A DNA stretch of 64,000 bases from Amphirosellinia nigrospora (GCA_004123355.1 SCHM01000005.1:186001-250000); one strand, 5' to 3'. Positions 26,411 to 39,943 are shown, counted from the first letter of the stretch. Made by a program: numbers and translations. Notes: a model not told the origin generated them from the letters alone.

Positions 26411-27851
26411 TTATGGCTCTTCTACCAAAGCCTTGAGCGCCTCTAGCTCCCTTCTTCACTCGGGCACTTTGCCTTGCCATTTCCCTCCTCTACCGCCGCC
26501 TTTAACATCTTTGAGAAGCTCCTTTATTTTCGCTGCAAAAGAAGTTGGCAGATCATCGTGGCCGAGGATGATAATGGGACCGCCTGTTTTGACCTTCACC
26601 ACCAGCCAAGACCACGACAACCCCAGGCGTTTTCACTGCATCTTTAATTTCAACAACGACTAGATTCAAGAAATCCAATCCGTTTTGGGACGATGTACCC
26701 ATGCATTCTTTCCGCTCTGTAATGCGGACTTGACCCGGTCACCTTCATACTTGGCGATCTCGGCAAGAAGACTCTTTTCTTGTTTCTTTAGCTCCGAAAC
26801 TGCAGCCACCTTGCTCTTGACACTGGCCAAAACTTCGTCGGGGCTGCCGGGTGACGACATGACCAATGCACTAGCTCGAAGAGTCTCGATAGATTTACTC
26901 GCCATCTTGATTGCTCGATCACCCGCAGAGAAAAAACAGCCGAGAGCGTTTCGCATTGACGACTTCGGTAGAGTGTAGTAGAATGAGAGAGATGTGCGAA
27001 GTCTGGGATAAATGGGTGCCACAGCATCTGTCAAGGTCAACTAAGAGGATGGTGTCAAGAGTGCTGGGAGACCTACGTGTTCTGATCTAACCCCCCGATG
27101 CTGACCACACGAATAAGCCCCTTATCCTTGTCATAGTCTTCGGGTAGTTTGTCCGAGTGACGTTGTCAGGTGTCATCACACTGATCGTAAGTTGTCACGA
27201 ATCGCTTCATTGCATTTCCGTTGTATATCTTGCATTTCTTCTGTAGATGGTTTTTCGCGGTAGGTCAACATAGTTCATACCATCACCTTGCCCATGCCCC
27301 ACCCAAGAGTTTTCAGATCGTGGTGGCGGGCCATGATGGCGGACAGCAGATGCTGACCAGTATGCTGTTGCATATGGTCCAGCGTCGGTCGAAGTCCACT
27401 TCCTGACGTACCTTGGCACCGGGGACTAACGGCGTAGGGCTATGATAACACATCGCAGCCCCTGCCGCTGTACAAACCGAATCGGGATAGGGTTTGGGAG
27501 AGGAGGCGACAAGAGTGAGACGATACCATAGTCAGACGGTTGTCCGCCGCCTAAAAGCTCGGTTAGATACACCTGGCGGGAGAATAAGGGGCGTAGATAA
27601 GGGGGTCAAATACCCTCGGGAAACAAGACCGAGTCGGCGAACTCCACGAGCCAGAGGTCAGTAGGCGGTGACCCAGGCGGTGCGGCCACAGTGGTCGCTT
27701 TGGTCTTTTCGCCGTTTCTTTGGTCGGCGAGCGGCGGCGTCAACTTGACGCAGGAAATAATCTCGGACTCGAGCTCCCGGAGATATGAGTCACGCTGGCA
27801 GGCCAGCGCCCCAACAACGCGAGCGTGAGGGGCCGGGCTGACGGCAGCCAT
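26411..27851 (-). pseudogene. Alanyl-tRNA-editing (AlaX/AARSD1-like) protein, frame-broken
   Basis: The product resembles stand-alone alanyl-tRNA editing proteins, which hydrolyse mischarged Ser- or Gly-tRNA-Ala. From ATG 27851 the N-terminus reads VVGALACQRDSYLRELESE and ADSVLFPEG, the start of the second additional domain. The zinc/catalytic block HMQQHTGQHLLSAIMARH lies near 27310-27365. The C-terminal region has a DHHA1-like coiled segment (PGSPDEVLASVKSKVAAV...ELKKQEKSLLAEIAKYE) and GGGRGGKWQGKV just before the end. The frame changes several times, mostly by loss of one base, while the protein blocks stay conserved. A housekeeping-type gene in this state is a warning about consensus accuracy. 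It is probably not part of the metabolite pathway. Confidence 0.7.
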
Positions 27852-28460
27852 GTTAACTCAGGACAGATACGGACGCAGTTAGTTTGTAGAGCAAGAAGTT
27901 AATTCAAACGTTCCGCTGTGATCTATTACCTTTCTCTCCTTATTTGCTTGGGTAGTCACCTACCTACCTAGGTAATTACAGTGAGGCAAGTTATAGCTCA
28001 ATGACCCACTCTTATGGCCCTAGATGATGCTAAAAATGCAGTGAAGGCAAGAGTCATCGCTAGATCCTTGCAAAAGGTGGGGTAGACTTACAACAGGACC
28101 TCAGCTCTGTGTCTATTAATAGCGAGGCAAAGAGAAATAGGGCGTAAATTCAAGACTCCGAAGCTCTATCGCCAGAGATCACCCACTTCTAGTAACTAGG
28201 GGAAACACCTTCATAGCTCCCTTGAATCGCTGAAATATTATTGAAATCTGAATATACTTCAAGGAGTTGTTGCTGTACTGTAGGTATATAAGGGTCGCAG
28301 ACGTTGCAGCGTTCGACATCACTGCTTTATCTTTTTTGATGGCGTGGTAGTATATGGCTACAATTCTATTGAATGATCACTATGCTTAATGAAACCGCCG
28401 GTATTTAGTTACACTGAGTATTAACGTCAACTTTAATATACAAGACTCAGCTGAGATCGT
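27852..28460. other. Intergenic, no supported gene
   Basis: This region lies between the divergent start of the tRNA-editing gene and the 3' end of the STAND-type gene. A TATATAAGG word near 28285 has no obvious downstream gene. No other feature was seen. Confidence 0.5.
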
Positions 28461-31405
28461 TCAATCGGCCGTCCCCTTGACGTCGAGATGAATGCCTATC
28501 TTCCGTGGCCTTGGCCTGTAGTAGGTGTCGGTATCTGGGTCTTGATCTCTCGCCTGCATTTGAGACTGCGGTCGCTGTCGTCGCTCAGAGACATGGTTCC
28601 GTCGCTCATTAATCCTCAATGAATCCTGTTGTCGCCCTCGAGATACGTTACGATCCGTGAGTCCCTCGAACTCAACAGTTCGTTGTCGGCGAGGCGGGCT
28701 TGGCCTCCGCTCAACATAGTCCTCGTAGTTATGGTTGACTAGGCTTCTATCTCGGGTCTGGCGTCTGACCATAGGGCTTCTACGTGTAGCGTTTCGTAGC
28801 GGGGGTTCGTACTCGTCAGGATCTGCCACTATCGCCGTCTCCTCGACGATCTGTCTTGCCCAGTCGATATCGGCCCAGGTCTGCCGTGCGGGGATAGGTA
28901 GAGTGGCTGCTCTATCGCCTTTCTGAAGCCGATGAACTCCGATATCATCATCGTCATTCTCATCTACTATCTGTGCATGGCCGACATTTGAAGTTTGCTC
29001 ATTGATCGGGAGTGCTGTGCTGGTGCCATCAGTGGTCTCTCTTCTCTGCGGCCTCGCAAAGGGCGATTGATTTGTAACTGTTTGGCTAGCCCAGTCTGTC
29101 TTGGCTCTAAACAGGGATTCCTTGACACCGGTGACTTTTCCATCTGGATTTCAAGGGGCTTTTCTAATGGAATATCGACTCCCTCTTCTGCAGGTTCAGG
29201 ATTCGTGTCGTTAGGCCCGGTTGCATCATACAGTGTTTCAGACTCCTCTGTCGCCACGTCGGTTGAGCGTGGCTGTTTATTTGGCAATACTGGGGAGTTT
29301 TCCGCTGAGTCCGCGTCGTAATTGTCGCTGTCATTTTTCGTCTTATATAAAGGTGTCCACTCAAGAAGTAATTGTTCAATGGCTTCTACCGCATGGGGCG
29401 ACATTTGGGGGTCGTACGGCTCCTTATCGAATTCGTTTGGATACCTTTGCCCCGCCCTTGCCGTCGACCTCGCCCTTGCCCTTAATTCCTCGTCGTGTAA
29501 AACCCCAACAGGCGTGGACGGGGCCGAGAGGTGGCCACGCTTCGGCCGTGGTGCTTAGACTCGGTCGAGTAAGAAATCCGTGGCGGGCTAGATCTGCGAA
29601 TGATGGAAACCCTATCACGATCACGATCAAGCTCGAGATCGCGATCGCGATCGCGCCGAGGTTCAACGTCTCTACGCAAATGGTAAATCTCATCCTCTAG
29701 CTCAGCCTCACGCTCATGTACTTGCACTGCAAGCCCAACTTCATTCTCTGTAAGTATGTAGGAATAGCTGTCACGACGGGTAGGACGCCGACGGCCGTTC
29801 ATGTTTTCTCTTGTTGATGAAGGAGTTGTTTTCGGATTTTGTGTCGCCCTAGACCGTATATCAGCTACATTGAAGTAATGGTAAATGGCAATGCTCGTAC
29901 CCCTAAATCCCCCTGAGTTTGATGAATTACCCTCATCATCTGAATCTGTGTCGTAATTATATATGCGGTTATTGATTATGATCGGCTTCGGAGGCGGCAA
30001 ATCTGGCTGTGGCGAGGCAAATCTCGAAGGTGAGTAAGCTTTGTCGTAGATTGAGGGTGAGCGCGGAAAGGCTGGCCGAGAGCGTCCACGTGATATTACT
30101 GACGGCACGGCAGGGCGGCTCGCTATGTCTTCATTCGCTCGCTCAATCTCACGTCGCCTCAAATCGACAGAGTGGCGCCGACGCCTGAGTTCTTCCTCCT
30201 TCTCACGTATCTCCGCCCATCGATGGTTTTCTTTCTTGTGCATCTTGATCACCCCCTGAGAGTTCTTAGTTGAGATAGTACCCTCGCTGTCTGTATCAGC
30301 GACCTCTCTCGATCTATCATTCCGATCATCGATCTTGTCCTCCATGCCCAAAAGTTGGCGGTCCGTAAGTGATGATTGAACAATATTGTTTAAGACTTGG
30401 TCGGATGTGCTTTGTTCCTGTTGTTGCTGCCTCTGTAGTCTTCTAGCAGCTGGGGGGCTCTGCGAAAACGGTTCCACGCAGACATAAACGATAACTCTTT
30501 TTACATACTTTGGTTTAAACCACTTCTTTGATCGAATGATTTCAAGTTGTCGAAACTTCCAGTGACACGGACGACCGGAAGCGCCCGATTTGGCTGTTTC
30601 AACGGACTGTTGAACTTGCATTTGCTGGTTCACAGCAAGCGTTGTCATCTTCTCTAGTACAGTCATCGGATTCTTATCCAAGTCAACCAATCGGCGTCTA
30701 ACCTCGGGAACATCCAAGTGCTCTTCTGATATTACACATCGATCCCAATCATCGGGGGTTTGGCTTTGATCAGTACTCGGGCCGAATGGTCCATACCTTA
30801 TACTCTGCAGATCTTTTCTTCCACTCTTCATCCATAATCAAGAGAGGAGTCACATCTTGAATCCGAGATATTCCTGCAATATTTAGTCCGTTTGACTGAC
30901 TCGGAGATTGTGCTGACGTTGGCTGCACTAATGGAGCATTGGAGATAAAATTCTCCAGCCCAGCGCGTTGTGCCTCTGGACCAATAGTGGGCTGTAATCG
31001 GCCGATATGTGAACGCTCCGCGCCTAATTCCGCTCTATCGAGGTTCTTCTTCAACCACGAATCGGAGCTGGAGTGGAGATCTGCTGCTGCTGCGGAAGGC
31101 CAAGGGTAGTGTTCCTACGCGGCCTCAAATCCGCCCCCCAACTCCAGTGCCTGTAGGGTCTTCCACTAGCAGCGAGACGCCGTCTGGCATATTAGATATC
31201 TCACCTTCAACGAACGCAATCACTACTTTCGCTGGCTTCTGCCAAACTTGGTACTCGATTTCTTGATAACTTCAAGATGGGCTAGTTTTCGGACTTGATC
31301 CCAGAGTTGTGTCGTAGTATTTTGTAGCGTCTGGACTTGCTCGGGCTTAAGAACGCTATCCTCTCAGCTAATTCTTTACCAGGGTGTCCGAACTTTATGC
31401 TCCCC
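28461..31405 (-). pseudogene. C-terminal part of the split STAND-type N-domain protein gene (charged, disordered tail)
   Basis: This is the downstream half of the gene that starts at 39943. It includes QVWQKPAKVVIAFVEGE (about 31240), DDWDRCVISEEHLDVPEVR (about 30740) and then a long Arg/Asp/Glu/Ser-rich region with REKEEELRRRRHSVDLRRRE (about 30190) and repeated DRDRD words near 29620. It ends with RPRPRKIGIHLDVKGTAD. Similar conserved WDR-ISEEHL blocks followed by charged tails occur in fungal proteins of unknown function. Several frame changes occur between 29400 and 31300. The part is separated from its 5' half by the LTR-element fossil. I infer a single original gene from strand, order and the matching type of protein. 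Confidence 0.6.
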
Positions 31406-31417
31406 TGAAGCTAAGTG

Positions 31418-31507
31418 GTTCTATAGGCCTACAGGGCCTACTATACAACTTTACTATCTATATTATATTTTTGGTATATTTAAGCTACGTATACGATATA
31501 TTATTTT
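31418..31507. repeat. Left LTR core of the retroelement fossil
   Basis: This 90-bp stretch aligns without gaps to 38020-38109. By hand I count 14 differences, all transitions, and in 13 of them the left copy keeps C or G where the right has T or A. The full LTR probably runs from about 31406 to 31535. Confidence 0.7.
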
Positions 31508-34500
31508 TACGCGTTTATTTTTATATAAATAAAAAGAAAATATTAGCTTTAAACTAAACGATTATAAATATAATACGTAGTAGAAAATTATCTAAAAATG
31601 CTTTTAGTATAGAATATAAGAACGAAAACCTTGGCGAAAAACTTTATATTTAACCTGTTTTTACTAATTTTAAGTACTAAAAACGTATTAGAAAACTTAT
31701 TAGCTTAGCTATTAATAAATAGCGATTAATAATAATAAAAATTCGATTGTAATTTTAAATATTATGTTTTTAAGAACGCGCGTTAGTTTACCGAACTTGC
31801 AAAAAACGGGCTAAAGCTAATACGGCAAAATAATACTTTTGTTAGAAAAAAATATATAAAAGCGTAAATTAGTAGTACGTTTACGTTGCTTCGAAAATAA
31901 TAAAGCTAAAAAAAAACTATAAATAAAAGGCGGCTATAAACGGACACTTAAACGGACTAGTAAGCGCTAGTAAAGCTAAGTTTTAAGTTTTAAAAAATCC
32001 GTAAATATTTTTTTATTATAATAAAAATAATAAAAAGTTTTTAATATTAAGCCGAAATATTTTAATAATATATAAAAATAAGCTAAACTTAATAAATTTA
32101 ATTAAATTATAAACAAGTAATTATATATTAACGGTAATTTTATAGCTATATATAAACTAAACGACCGGTTATTATAATTATTCTAGTAATAAAGCTAAAA
32201 TTATATAGCTTAAATATTAGTTTATAAATATATTGTTTTATAATATATATAATAATTTATAAATATTTATTCGAGCATTATATATATAATACGTACGATA
32301 AATAAGTTTACTTGCTAGATTTTAAGCTAGCTATAATATATAATATCCGGGCAGTTTTTAATTTATAGCGAGCTATATATAGTTTTTTAATATTATTTTT
32401 TATAGTGCCGAACTATAAATAAAAAAAATTAATTATAAAAGTTAATTTTTTTACGCTTTTAATTTAAAAAAAAATAAAAACGTTCTATTAGAACTATTTA
32501 TTTAATATAAAAACAAAAAGTAAACAAAATAAAGTTTACTATTGCTAAAACAAATCGAATTATATTTATAATATAAGCTTAAAGCGCTATTATTATAAAT
32601 ATATATATAAAATATAGCTCCGAAAAATATAAAAGCCCGGCGTTAAATATAAAATAAAAAATAAAGCTAGTAGAAAAATAAATAATATTTATAAAATGCC
32701 CGAAATATAATTGCTAGCTTAAAAAAAGCTAGCTAGATATTTTTTTAGTATTATAGTAAAAAACGGCTTTATTTTTAAAGCTAAAATAAAATATTTGTTT
32801 TTTTTTTTAAATTTTTAGTAAAAAAACTTTTTTTAAAATAATTTTTATTTTTTAATAGCAGATAAATAAAAAAAAATATTATATAACTATTTGTTCGGTT
32901 TAAATAAAATATTAGCGAATATTTTTTAGTTCGGTATATATATTAGCTATAATTTAAAACTATAGCTTAAAATTTCTTTAAATTTAAAGTTTACTAACGT
33001 AAACTATATAATAATTAAAACTTAAATTAAATAAAATTTAACTTTTTATCGGATAATTATAATTAGGCCGGAAAAAAAGCTTTTAAGCTTTTTATTAAGT
33101 TTAGTTTTAAAATTAAACAAAAATTAGCAAAAAAATATTATTTATTATACCCGATAAATAAATCGGTTAATAATTAAATATAGTCCGAATTTAGAACGTT
33201 AAAATATATAATAGTTTAAAATTTATTTAATATAATTTATAAAATAAAGCAGGGTTTATATTTAATTAAAAAAAATTTAAAAAACGTGTTTTAGATTATT
33301 TTAATAGTAATATTATAGTAGTAGTTATTTAAGTTTACGTAAAAAAAGGTTTATTATTATAAAAACTGTTTATTATTTAGTTTATATATAATATTATATT
33401 TATTTAACTTTTTTGTAAAAAGTTTTTATTAGCTTTTATAAACTATATTATAGCTAGTATAAATAGCTTATTATTTAAATAATTTTATTTATTATTCCGC
33501 CGAAAAAATTTTTTTAAATAAAAAGCGTATATTTTAAGTACGGCTATTTAGTAGACGTTTTAAATATAATTTAAAACCCGAAAAAAAACAACAAAAATAT
33601 ATATTTCGAGCTTTTAAGGATTAAAATCGATATAAAAACAATAGTAGTAAAGCTATCCGAAGCTAAGCTTTAAAAATAGTCTATTTAGCAGAAAAAATAT
33701 TAAAAATATTATTTATTTTTTACTATAATATCGAATATATAATAAGCTATTTAAGCTTTTATTAATAGTAGTTTTATTTAATAAAGCGTTTTTAGTAAAC
33801 TTTTAAAGCTTATTAGCTTATTTTAGCTTTTTTTTTTATTTATTATTATAAAATATAATAGCAGATTTATAATAATAGCGTAATTTATTAAATAAGTTTA
33901 ATAAAAAGTTTTTGCTAGTTAATTTAAATAAATTATTGTTTTATTTGTTTATAAACGCGTTAAAATAAAATTCGGGGGCTTTTAATACGAAGCTTTTTTA
34001 TCTAAAAAAAATTAAATTAAAAATTTCTTAGTTTTAAAAAATTAAATATATAACTAACGTTAAAAAAACGAAAAGCCGTTAATATATATTAATACGGCCG
34101 AAATTATAACGATTTAAATTATATTTTATTATTAATAAAACGTTTAAGCGTTATTATTATTATTTTATAATAATATAATAGCTAAAAATAAGCTTATTAA
34201 CGTATTAACGTAAAATTTATTATTAAACGTTATATAAGATTTTAATTTTAATAACTAATAAAAATATTTATTTTTAAGTCCGCTATATAATTTTATTAAA
34301 AAATAGCTTTATAAATGTTTATTATAGTTTAATATTAAAATAATTATTAATTTATATTTATTAATAGAACTTTTTATAAAATATCCGCTAGATAGCTTTT
34401 AATAATAAATAGCTAAAGTAATAAATAACCCGGATTATATCTAGCTATTTTAAACAAACGTTATAAAATAAATTTACCGAACGTACGAATTAGCTATTAA

Positions 34501-36089
34501 AAAGTATAAAAATTAGTACTAAGTTTATAAAGTTAATTTATAGCTAATAAAAAAAATAATATTAATTTAATATATTTTTAATAAAATATTTAAAAAAATA
34601 TAAAAAAAGTTTAAAAATTAACTTTTTTATTATATATATCTATTTATAATTAGTTTATATAAATTTAATGTTTAAATAATAGTTTTTAAAAGTTTATATA
34701 TTTGCTACTTTATTTAAAAAGCTATATATTTATTTTTATACTTAGTTTAAGGCTTAAAAAAATAACTAATATTAGCTTTTTTATTAAACCGTTTATTATT
34801 TTCCGAAGCTATAAAAAAAAAATAACTTTAAAATATAATAGTAGTAAATATAGCGTTTTCAGTAATATAGCATAAGTTTTTATATTTTAGAAAAATAATT
34901 TTATAAATTATAAAACTATTAATATATATAAGTTTTAAACTATAAAGCTTATAAAATTTTATATATAACTATTAAAAATAAATAATTATTTTAAGTTTTT
35001 TTATACGCAAGCAAAATAAATAAAATTTATACCGGAGTAAATATCGTATTAAACATAACTAATAGCTATTTATATTTAATATAGAATATAAGCGAACTAT
35101 TAAATTAAAACAAAAGCTATTAATATATAATAAATAGCGCGTTTTTATTTTATTTTTAGTTAGAAATATTTTCGAAAGTTAAAATAATAGCTATATTATA
35201 AAATCGGCTTACGAACTTTAAATATTTAAAAGTATATATTCGGGCTATAGCTTTTAAAAAAGCGCAACGTAATATATTTATAATATTAATATAAATAAAA
35301 AAAAATAAAACTACTAAACAAATAATTATTTAATATAATAAAACGTTATTATAATTCTTATTAATAAGTTTATTATAGTTATAAAAGCAGTTTATAATAA
35401 AAACGATAAAATAAATATAGCAAAATTTAAAAAACCTAAAAGTTATTATATAAAAAACAAGTATTATTAGTTCGGCAAATTAAAGTTAATTTATAAAAGC
35501 TATAAAAAAATAGCCAAGTTAAAAAAATTTAAAAGCTTAAACGTAAAAAAAAGTATTTTTATTAGTTTAATAAATTAAAATTAATTTATAAAAGCTATAA
35601 AAGTTTATAGCTAAAAAAAATAATAACTAGCTTATAAACTAAAAACGCGTTTTATAAGTCGCGCGTAAAGATTTTTTAATTCGTAAATAATTTAAAAAAA
35701 AAGCAAACTATATAAATAAATATATTTAACGATTTAAAAATAAGCTATACGTAATTTATAAAACTAGCTAAAACTTTATAATTTTTTTAATTATAATTTT
35801 ATTTTTAAAATTATTTAATTTATTGCTTTTATTTTTACTATATATAATATTATTTTTAACTTTTAAACTTTTTACGTTTTTACCCAGGTTAGCATTATTT
35901 AGGATAATAATCGCGGTTTTAAATTATAGCTATATTATTTTATTTTATAAAATCGGTTTTTTATAGCTTAATAAAAACGTTTTATATTTTAACAATTAAT
36001 TTACGTACGTTATATAAACGAAAAATAATCGTAAAATAATTATAAACTTATTAGTAATATATTTAAATTTTTATTTAGTTTTTAGGTTA

Positions 36090-36900
36090 TAACGTATTAC
36101 ACAAGCATCCTGCACATACAAGTAAGCTGCACACTTAAGCTTGGCATTTTATTAAAATTATAATAACTTTACGAAACTAAGCCTAATCGGGCGATAATTT
36201 TCAGGGCTAGTATATAACTATATATAGTATATAGATATAATTTTTTTAATCTTTTACGCTAGCTTAATAAGGTTATAAACCCCGGTTTTTAAAGTAAGCT
36301 AAAAATAAAGCTAAAATAAAATCTTAGTTAGTACTAGCGTATAATTTTATTTAAAATTTCAAAAAAGTAAAATTAGATTTAGCACGTTTTTTATATTATA
36401 TGTATTTTTTTCGAATTCTTTAAGCTAGGTTTAGTATTTCTTTTTATTTTTTAAAGTATAAAAAATCAATAAAAAGAAATAAAAAAAAATAAAAAAAATA
36501 AAAAAAATAAAAAATAATAAAAAAAATAATATTTTATCCTTTAAAAAATAAAAAGAAATACTAAACCTAGCTTAAAAAATTCGAAAAAAATACATATAGT
36601 ATAAAAAGACGTGCAATCTAATTTTATTTTTTTGAAATTTTAAATAAAATTATACGCTAGTACTAACTAGGATTTTATTTTAGCTTTATTTTTAGCTTAC
36701 TTTAAAAACCGAGGTTTATAACCTTATTAAGCTAGCGTAAAAATTAAAAAAATTATATATATACTATATATAGTTATATACTAGCCCTGAAATTATCGCC
36801 CGATTAGGCTTAGTTTCGTAAAGTTATTATAATTTTAATAAAATGCCAAGCTTAAGTGTGCAGCTTACTTGTGTGTGCAGGATGCTTGTGTGGTACGTTA
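36090..36900. mobile_element. 811-bp fold-back / MITE-like element nested in the LTR fossil
   Basis: Two long inverted arms of about 360-370 bp (36090-36458 and 36538-36900) flank an A-rich spacer of about 80 bp. The ends read TAACGTATTACACAAGCATCC and, inverted, TAACGTACCACACAAGCATCC. The arms are nearly identical and keep GC-bearing words such as CTAAGCCTAATCGGGCGAT that have vanished from the surrounding block. No coding capacity is visible. The structure is that of a fold-back or MITE-type non-autonomous DNA element. The target duplication is ambiguous. Confidence 0.7.
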
Positions 36901-38019
36901 CTTAAAACGTATAATAAAAAATAGTAATAAAATTCTCGTAAGCTTTTTTACGTTATTATATTTAAATTTAAGCTTTTAACGAAACGTTAATAAAACGTTA
37001 ACGAAATAAACTTAATATATTAATAAAGCGTAATTAATTTAAAACTTAAAAACTTATAAAAATATAGCTATTATTTTTATTATTTTATAAAACTTATAAT
37101 ATTATATATTTTTCGGAAATAAAAAAAATAAATTTAGCGTAAAATTTATTATATTTTAAGTTTAATAAATTATTAGCGGGCCGCGCAAAAAGCGTAAAAC
37201 TAGTATATTATTTTTTATATAGTTAAATAATAATAATATATAATATTTTTTTCGTTATAATCCGACGATTTTTAGTTTATAAGCTATTAGCAAACTAAAA
37301 GCGCTATATCGATAAATTATTAATAAGTTATAAATAATTCGTAAGCAATTTATAAAAATAAAAATATATATTATTAGCTACGGGCTTATTAAATAATTAA
37401 AATTTCTTTTTAAAAAAAAAATAGCAGGAATAAAGGCGGAGCAAAAGCAGTTTAAACTACGCTTTTATAACAAGCTATAATAAAAGCTTCGATAATATAT
37501 TAGCGATTTATTTACGATTTATAATAAACTTATAAAATTTATAAAAATTATAACTTATTAAATAAGCGTTAATAATAAACGTTTAATATAAAAGCGATAT
37601 ATAGCTAAAGGTAAAAAAGCTTAGTTTTATAAGTTATTAATATTTTAAAAATAATTCGTTATTTAAGTTATACTTTAAAAAAAAAAAAAGTACGTAAAAA
37701 TTAATAAAGCGAAAATAATAAAAGCAATAAAAAGATATTTATATTTAAAATATTACCGGCAAAAGCTTTACTGCTTTTATATACTGTTTTTTTACGCTTG
37801 TTTGCTATTTTTTTTTTATATTATTAAAAAAATTACAAATAATAAATAAGCGTAAATATATAAATATAAACTAATATTCGAAGCTTTTATATATATATAA
37901 AGCATATATAATTCGTTAAAGCTAATTATTAATTAAAAACTAGTTTATATTGCTTACGCTTTTTTAATATTTATTTTTTTTACTAAAACAAATACCTTAA
38001 AATATACTATAAATAAATA

Positions 38020-38109
38020 GTTCTATAAGCTTATAAAGCTTACTATATAACTTTATTATTTATATTATATTTTCAGTATATTTAAACTACGTATATAATA
38101 TATTATTTT
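38020..38109. repeat. Right LTR core of the retroelement fossil
   Basis: Direct repeat of 31418-31507, with T/A at nearly every position where the two differ. The full LTR probably runs from about 38008 to 38130. It marks the right side of the insertion. Confidence 0.7.
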
Positions 38110-38199
38110 CTTATTTACTATTTTTATTTTTTAAATAATTAAATAGTTAGTTAGTTAGCTTATTTTGTTTATTTTGTTTTTAGTTAGTATAAGCAGATA

Positions 38200-39943
38200 T
38201 AAGTAGTATTTAAAGCTTTTACGAGGCGTATACGGGGCGTATACGACTCGTTAAGCGCGACTGCTAATCGAAAACTAGCCTGTACGCTTACGCTCCCCAA
38301 TACTAGTACTTTCTTTACTAAACAAGTGCTTTGAGAGTGTGCTATAGATTGCTTTTTAGATCTAATACACTGGGAGTTGATACGCACCCTCATCATGTAG
38401 CACATAGGGTAAGATTTGACCCTGTATTCCTCGTATCTTTCTTTGGTGACGTCCTTTGGCAATAGAGCATTCTCCACATCTGATATCGCTACAATCTGTG
38501 CGCTCTGTGCTTTGCCATCGGTTGAGCTGCATTCGATGGGGAACTTGCGGTTGGAGAAGGGGAATTGCTCTTGCATCAGGATTACCTGTATCAAATATTT
38601 CAGACGCCTTGCCTGCCGTTTGTTTATACTTTAGGGAGTTCATTATATTCTTCGACGCGAAATGGCTTGCCGATGTCCGGACTTGCTTGTTTGGTATCAG
38701 CGACGTAAAAATCAGGCATAGCATTATTGGCTTCAGCTTGTGGTGGTGGCGCCGTGGGCCCGGTATCATCCGGGTTCGAGGTTGTGAGATCTTTGGGGTA
38801 GTCATTAGCCAACACTGAAATTGTACGACGGATAGTACGTACCATCTTCGTATCGTGTTGCCTTGTCTATTGAGGTCTGGAACTGGGCCGGTGGCTTTTG
38901 ATCCTATTTTTCGTTGAGTTTGAATTTCTACTAAAATAGTCCACCCATAACACATACTGGTGTATTCGTATGGCCGTTAATGTAACCATTATCACGTGGT
39001 TGTGACACAACTGACTGGGGGCTTCCTGTCCTTGGCGTGTCCATGGTGACTGGCTGTGACATCAAAGGATTTCTGGGCCGAGAACTGTTGAGATTACGTG
39101 GTTTTGAGTAGGCTGGGGGTTTGGACATCCCTCGATTACCAGCTACTGCCCGAGATGGTGTTTGCGGTCTCTTGCTATGATTAGGGACACGTGAAGGCCC
39201 ACGCCCGACATGGGATTGCCAGTTTTGGCTTTGCGTCTCAGTCTCTAAAGCAATTATTCGTGTATGGATGATCGTATAAGTCCTCTGCATCAATCGGATA
39301 TCTTCTTCAGTCGGATTGCTAGTTATAATTAGCGGCAGACTTGATAGATATCGGCAATATGCTACATACGGCTTTAATCGTTGCTGTCCTAGTGAAACGA
39401 CTTGGAGCAGCAGCACTAGGCTATCTTGATATCGTTGGAGTTGTTTGCAATACTTATCCAATTTAGAAGCCTTAGCGGGCCACCGAATCTTATCCCGCCA
39501 GCCCAGGGGATCCAAGGTAAGCTCAGACTCGATCTGTATCGGAGAACCAGGTGTATAGTGTTTGAGCTTATTGTCGAAATCGAGAAGTTTCACAACAAGC
39601 TGATCTTCGATTTCCGCAGGCCAATTGCCCGAAATAGTTGCCTCGACGCGCCAAAAACCACCAGGCATTTATTGGCGGTTGATTTGACTTCTTTCAACGA
39701 GCTTCCGGAGAATAAATAAAGCGGTTGCCCACGTTTAATATTGGCCAGTTCTTGCTCGAGGAAACCGTAAATCGCTTTCAGCGCCGACGTTGTCAAGCCG
39801 ATTTCATCCACGATAGCCTCAAGGCGCTCTTGCGCGGACCAAATCTGCGACAGGTAGTTGTAAAGAATCTGCGACAGCTGGATTCCAAAACCAGCAATTC
39901 CAACAACTGAGCCAGCTGCTCCTAGTGCCGTCACAGGATCCAT
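38200..39943 (-). pseudogene. N-terminal part of a STAND-type fungal N-domain protein, split by the LTR fossil
   Basis: From ATG 39943 the product starts MDPVTALGAAGSVVGIAGFG and continues IQLSQILYNYLSQIW and LTTSALKAIYGFLEQE. This is the hydrophobic helical signature of the fungal N-terminal (Helo-like / STAND-associated) domains found on NLR-type immune and incompatibility proteins. The next block, LDPLGWRDKIRWPAKASKLD (about 39500), is characteristic of this group. A Ser/Pro/Arg-rich linker follows, then KFPIECSSTDGKAQ and ERYEEYRV. No NACHT or NB-ARC domain is visible in either half, so this is probably a Helo-like domain fused to a disordered tail rather than a receptor. One or more frame changes occur, and the gene is cut near 38200 by the AT-rich insertion. 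Confidence 0.68.

Larger units (their letters stand above)
31406..38130. mobile_element. LTR-retroelement fossil, heavily RIP-mutated
   Basis: An ORF-free, extremely AT-rich block is bracketed by direct repeats in the same orientation (core 31418-31507 and 38020-38109). This is the layout of an LTR retrotransposon of about 6.7 kb. The interior is too mutated to assign to Copia or Gypsy. It contains a fold-back element at 36090-36900. It sits inside a host gene on the minus strand. The exact outer ends and target duplication could not be fixed. It is thoroughly broken and old enough for full RIP saturation. Confidence 0.65.

Noticed and set aside
35450-35610. Two tandem similar stretches in the LTR fossil, considered as zinc-knuckle traces
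   Set aside because: Too AT-degraded to read with any confidence; not used for classification.
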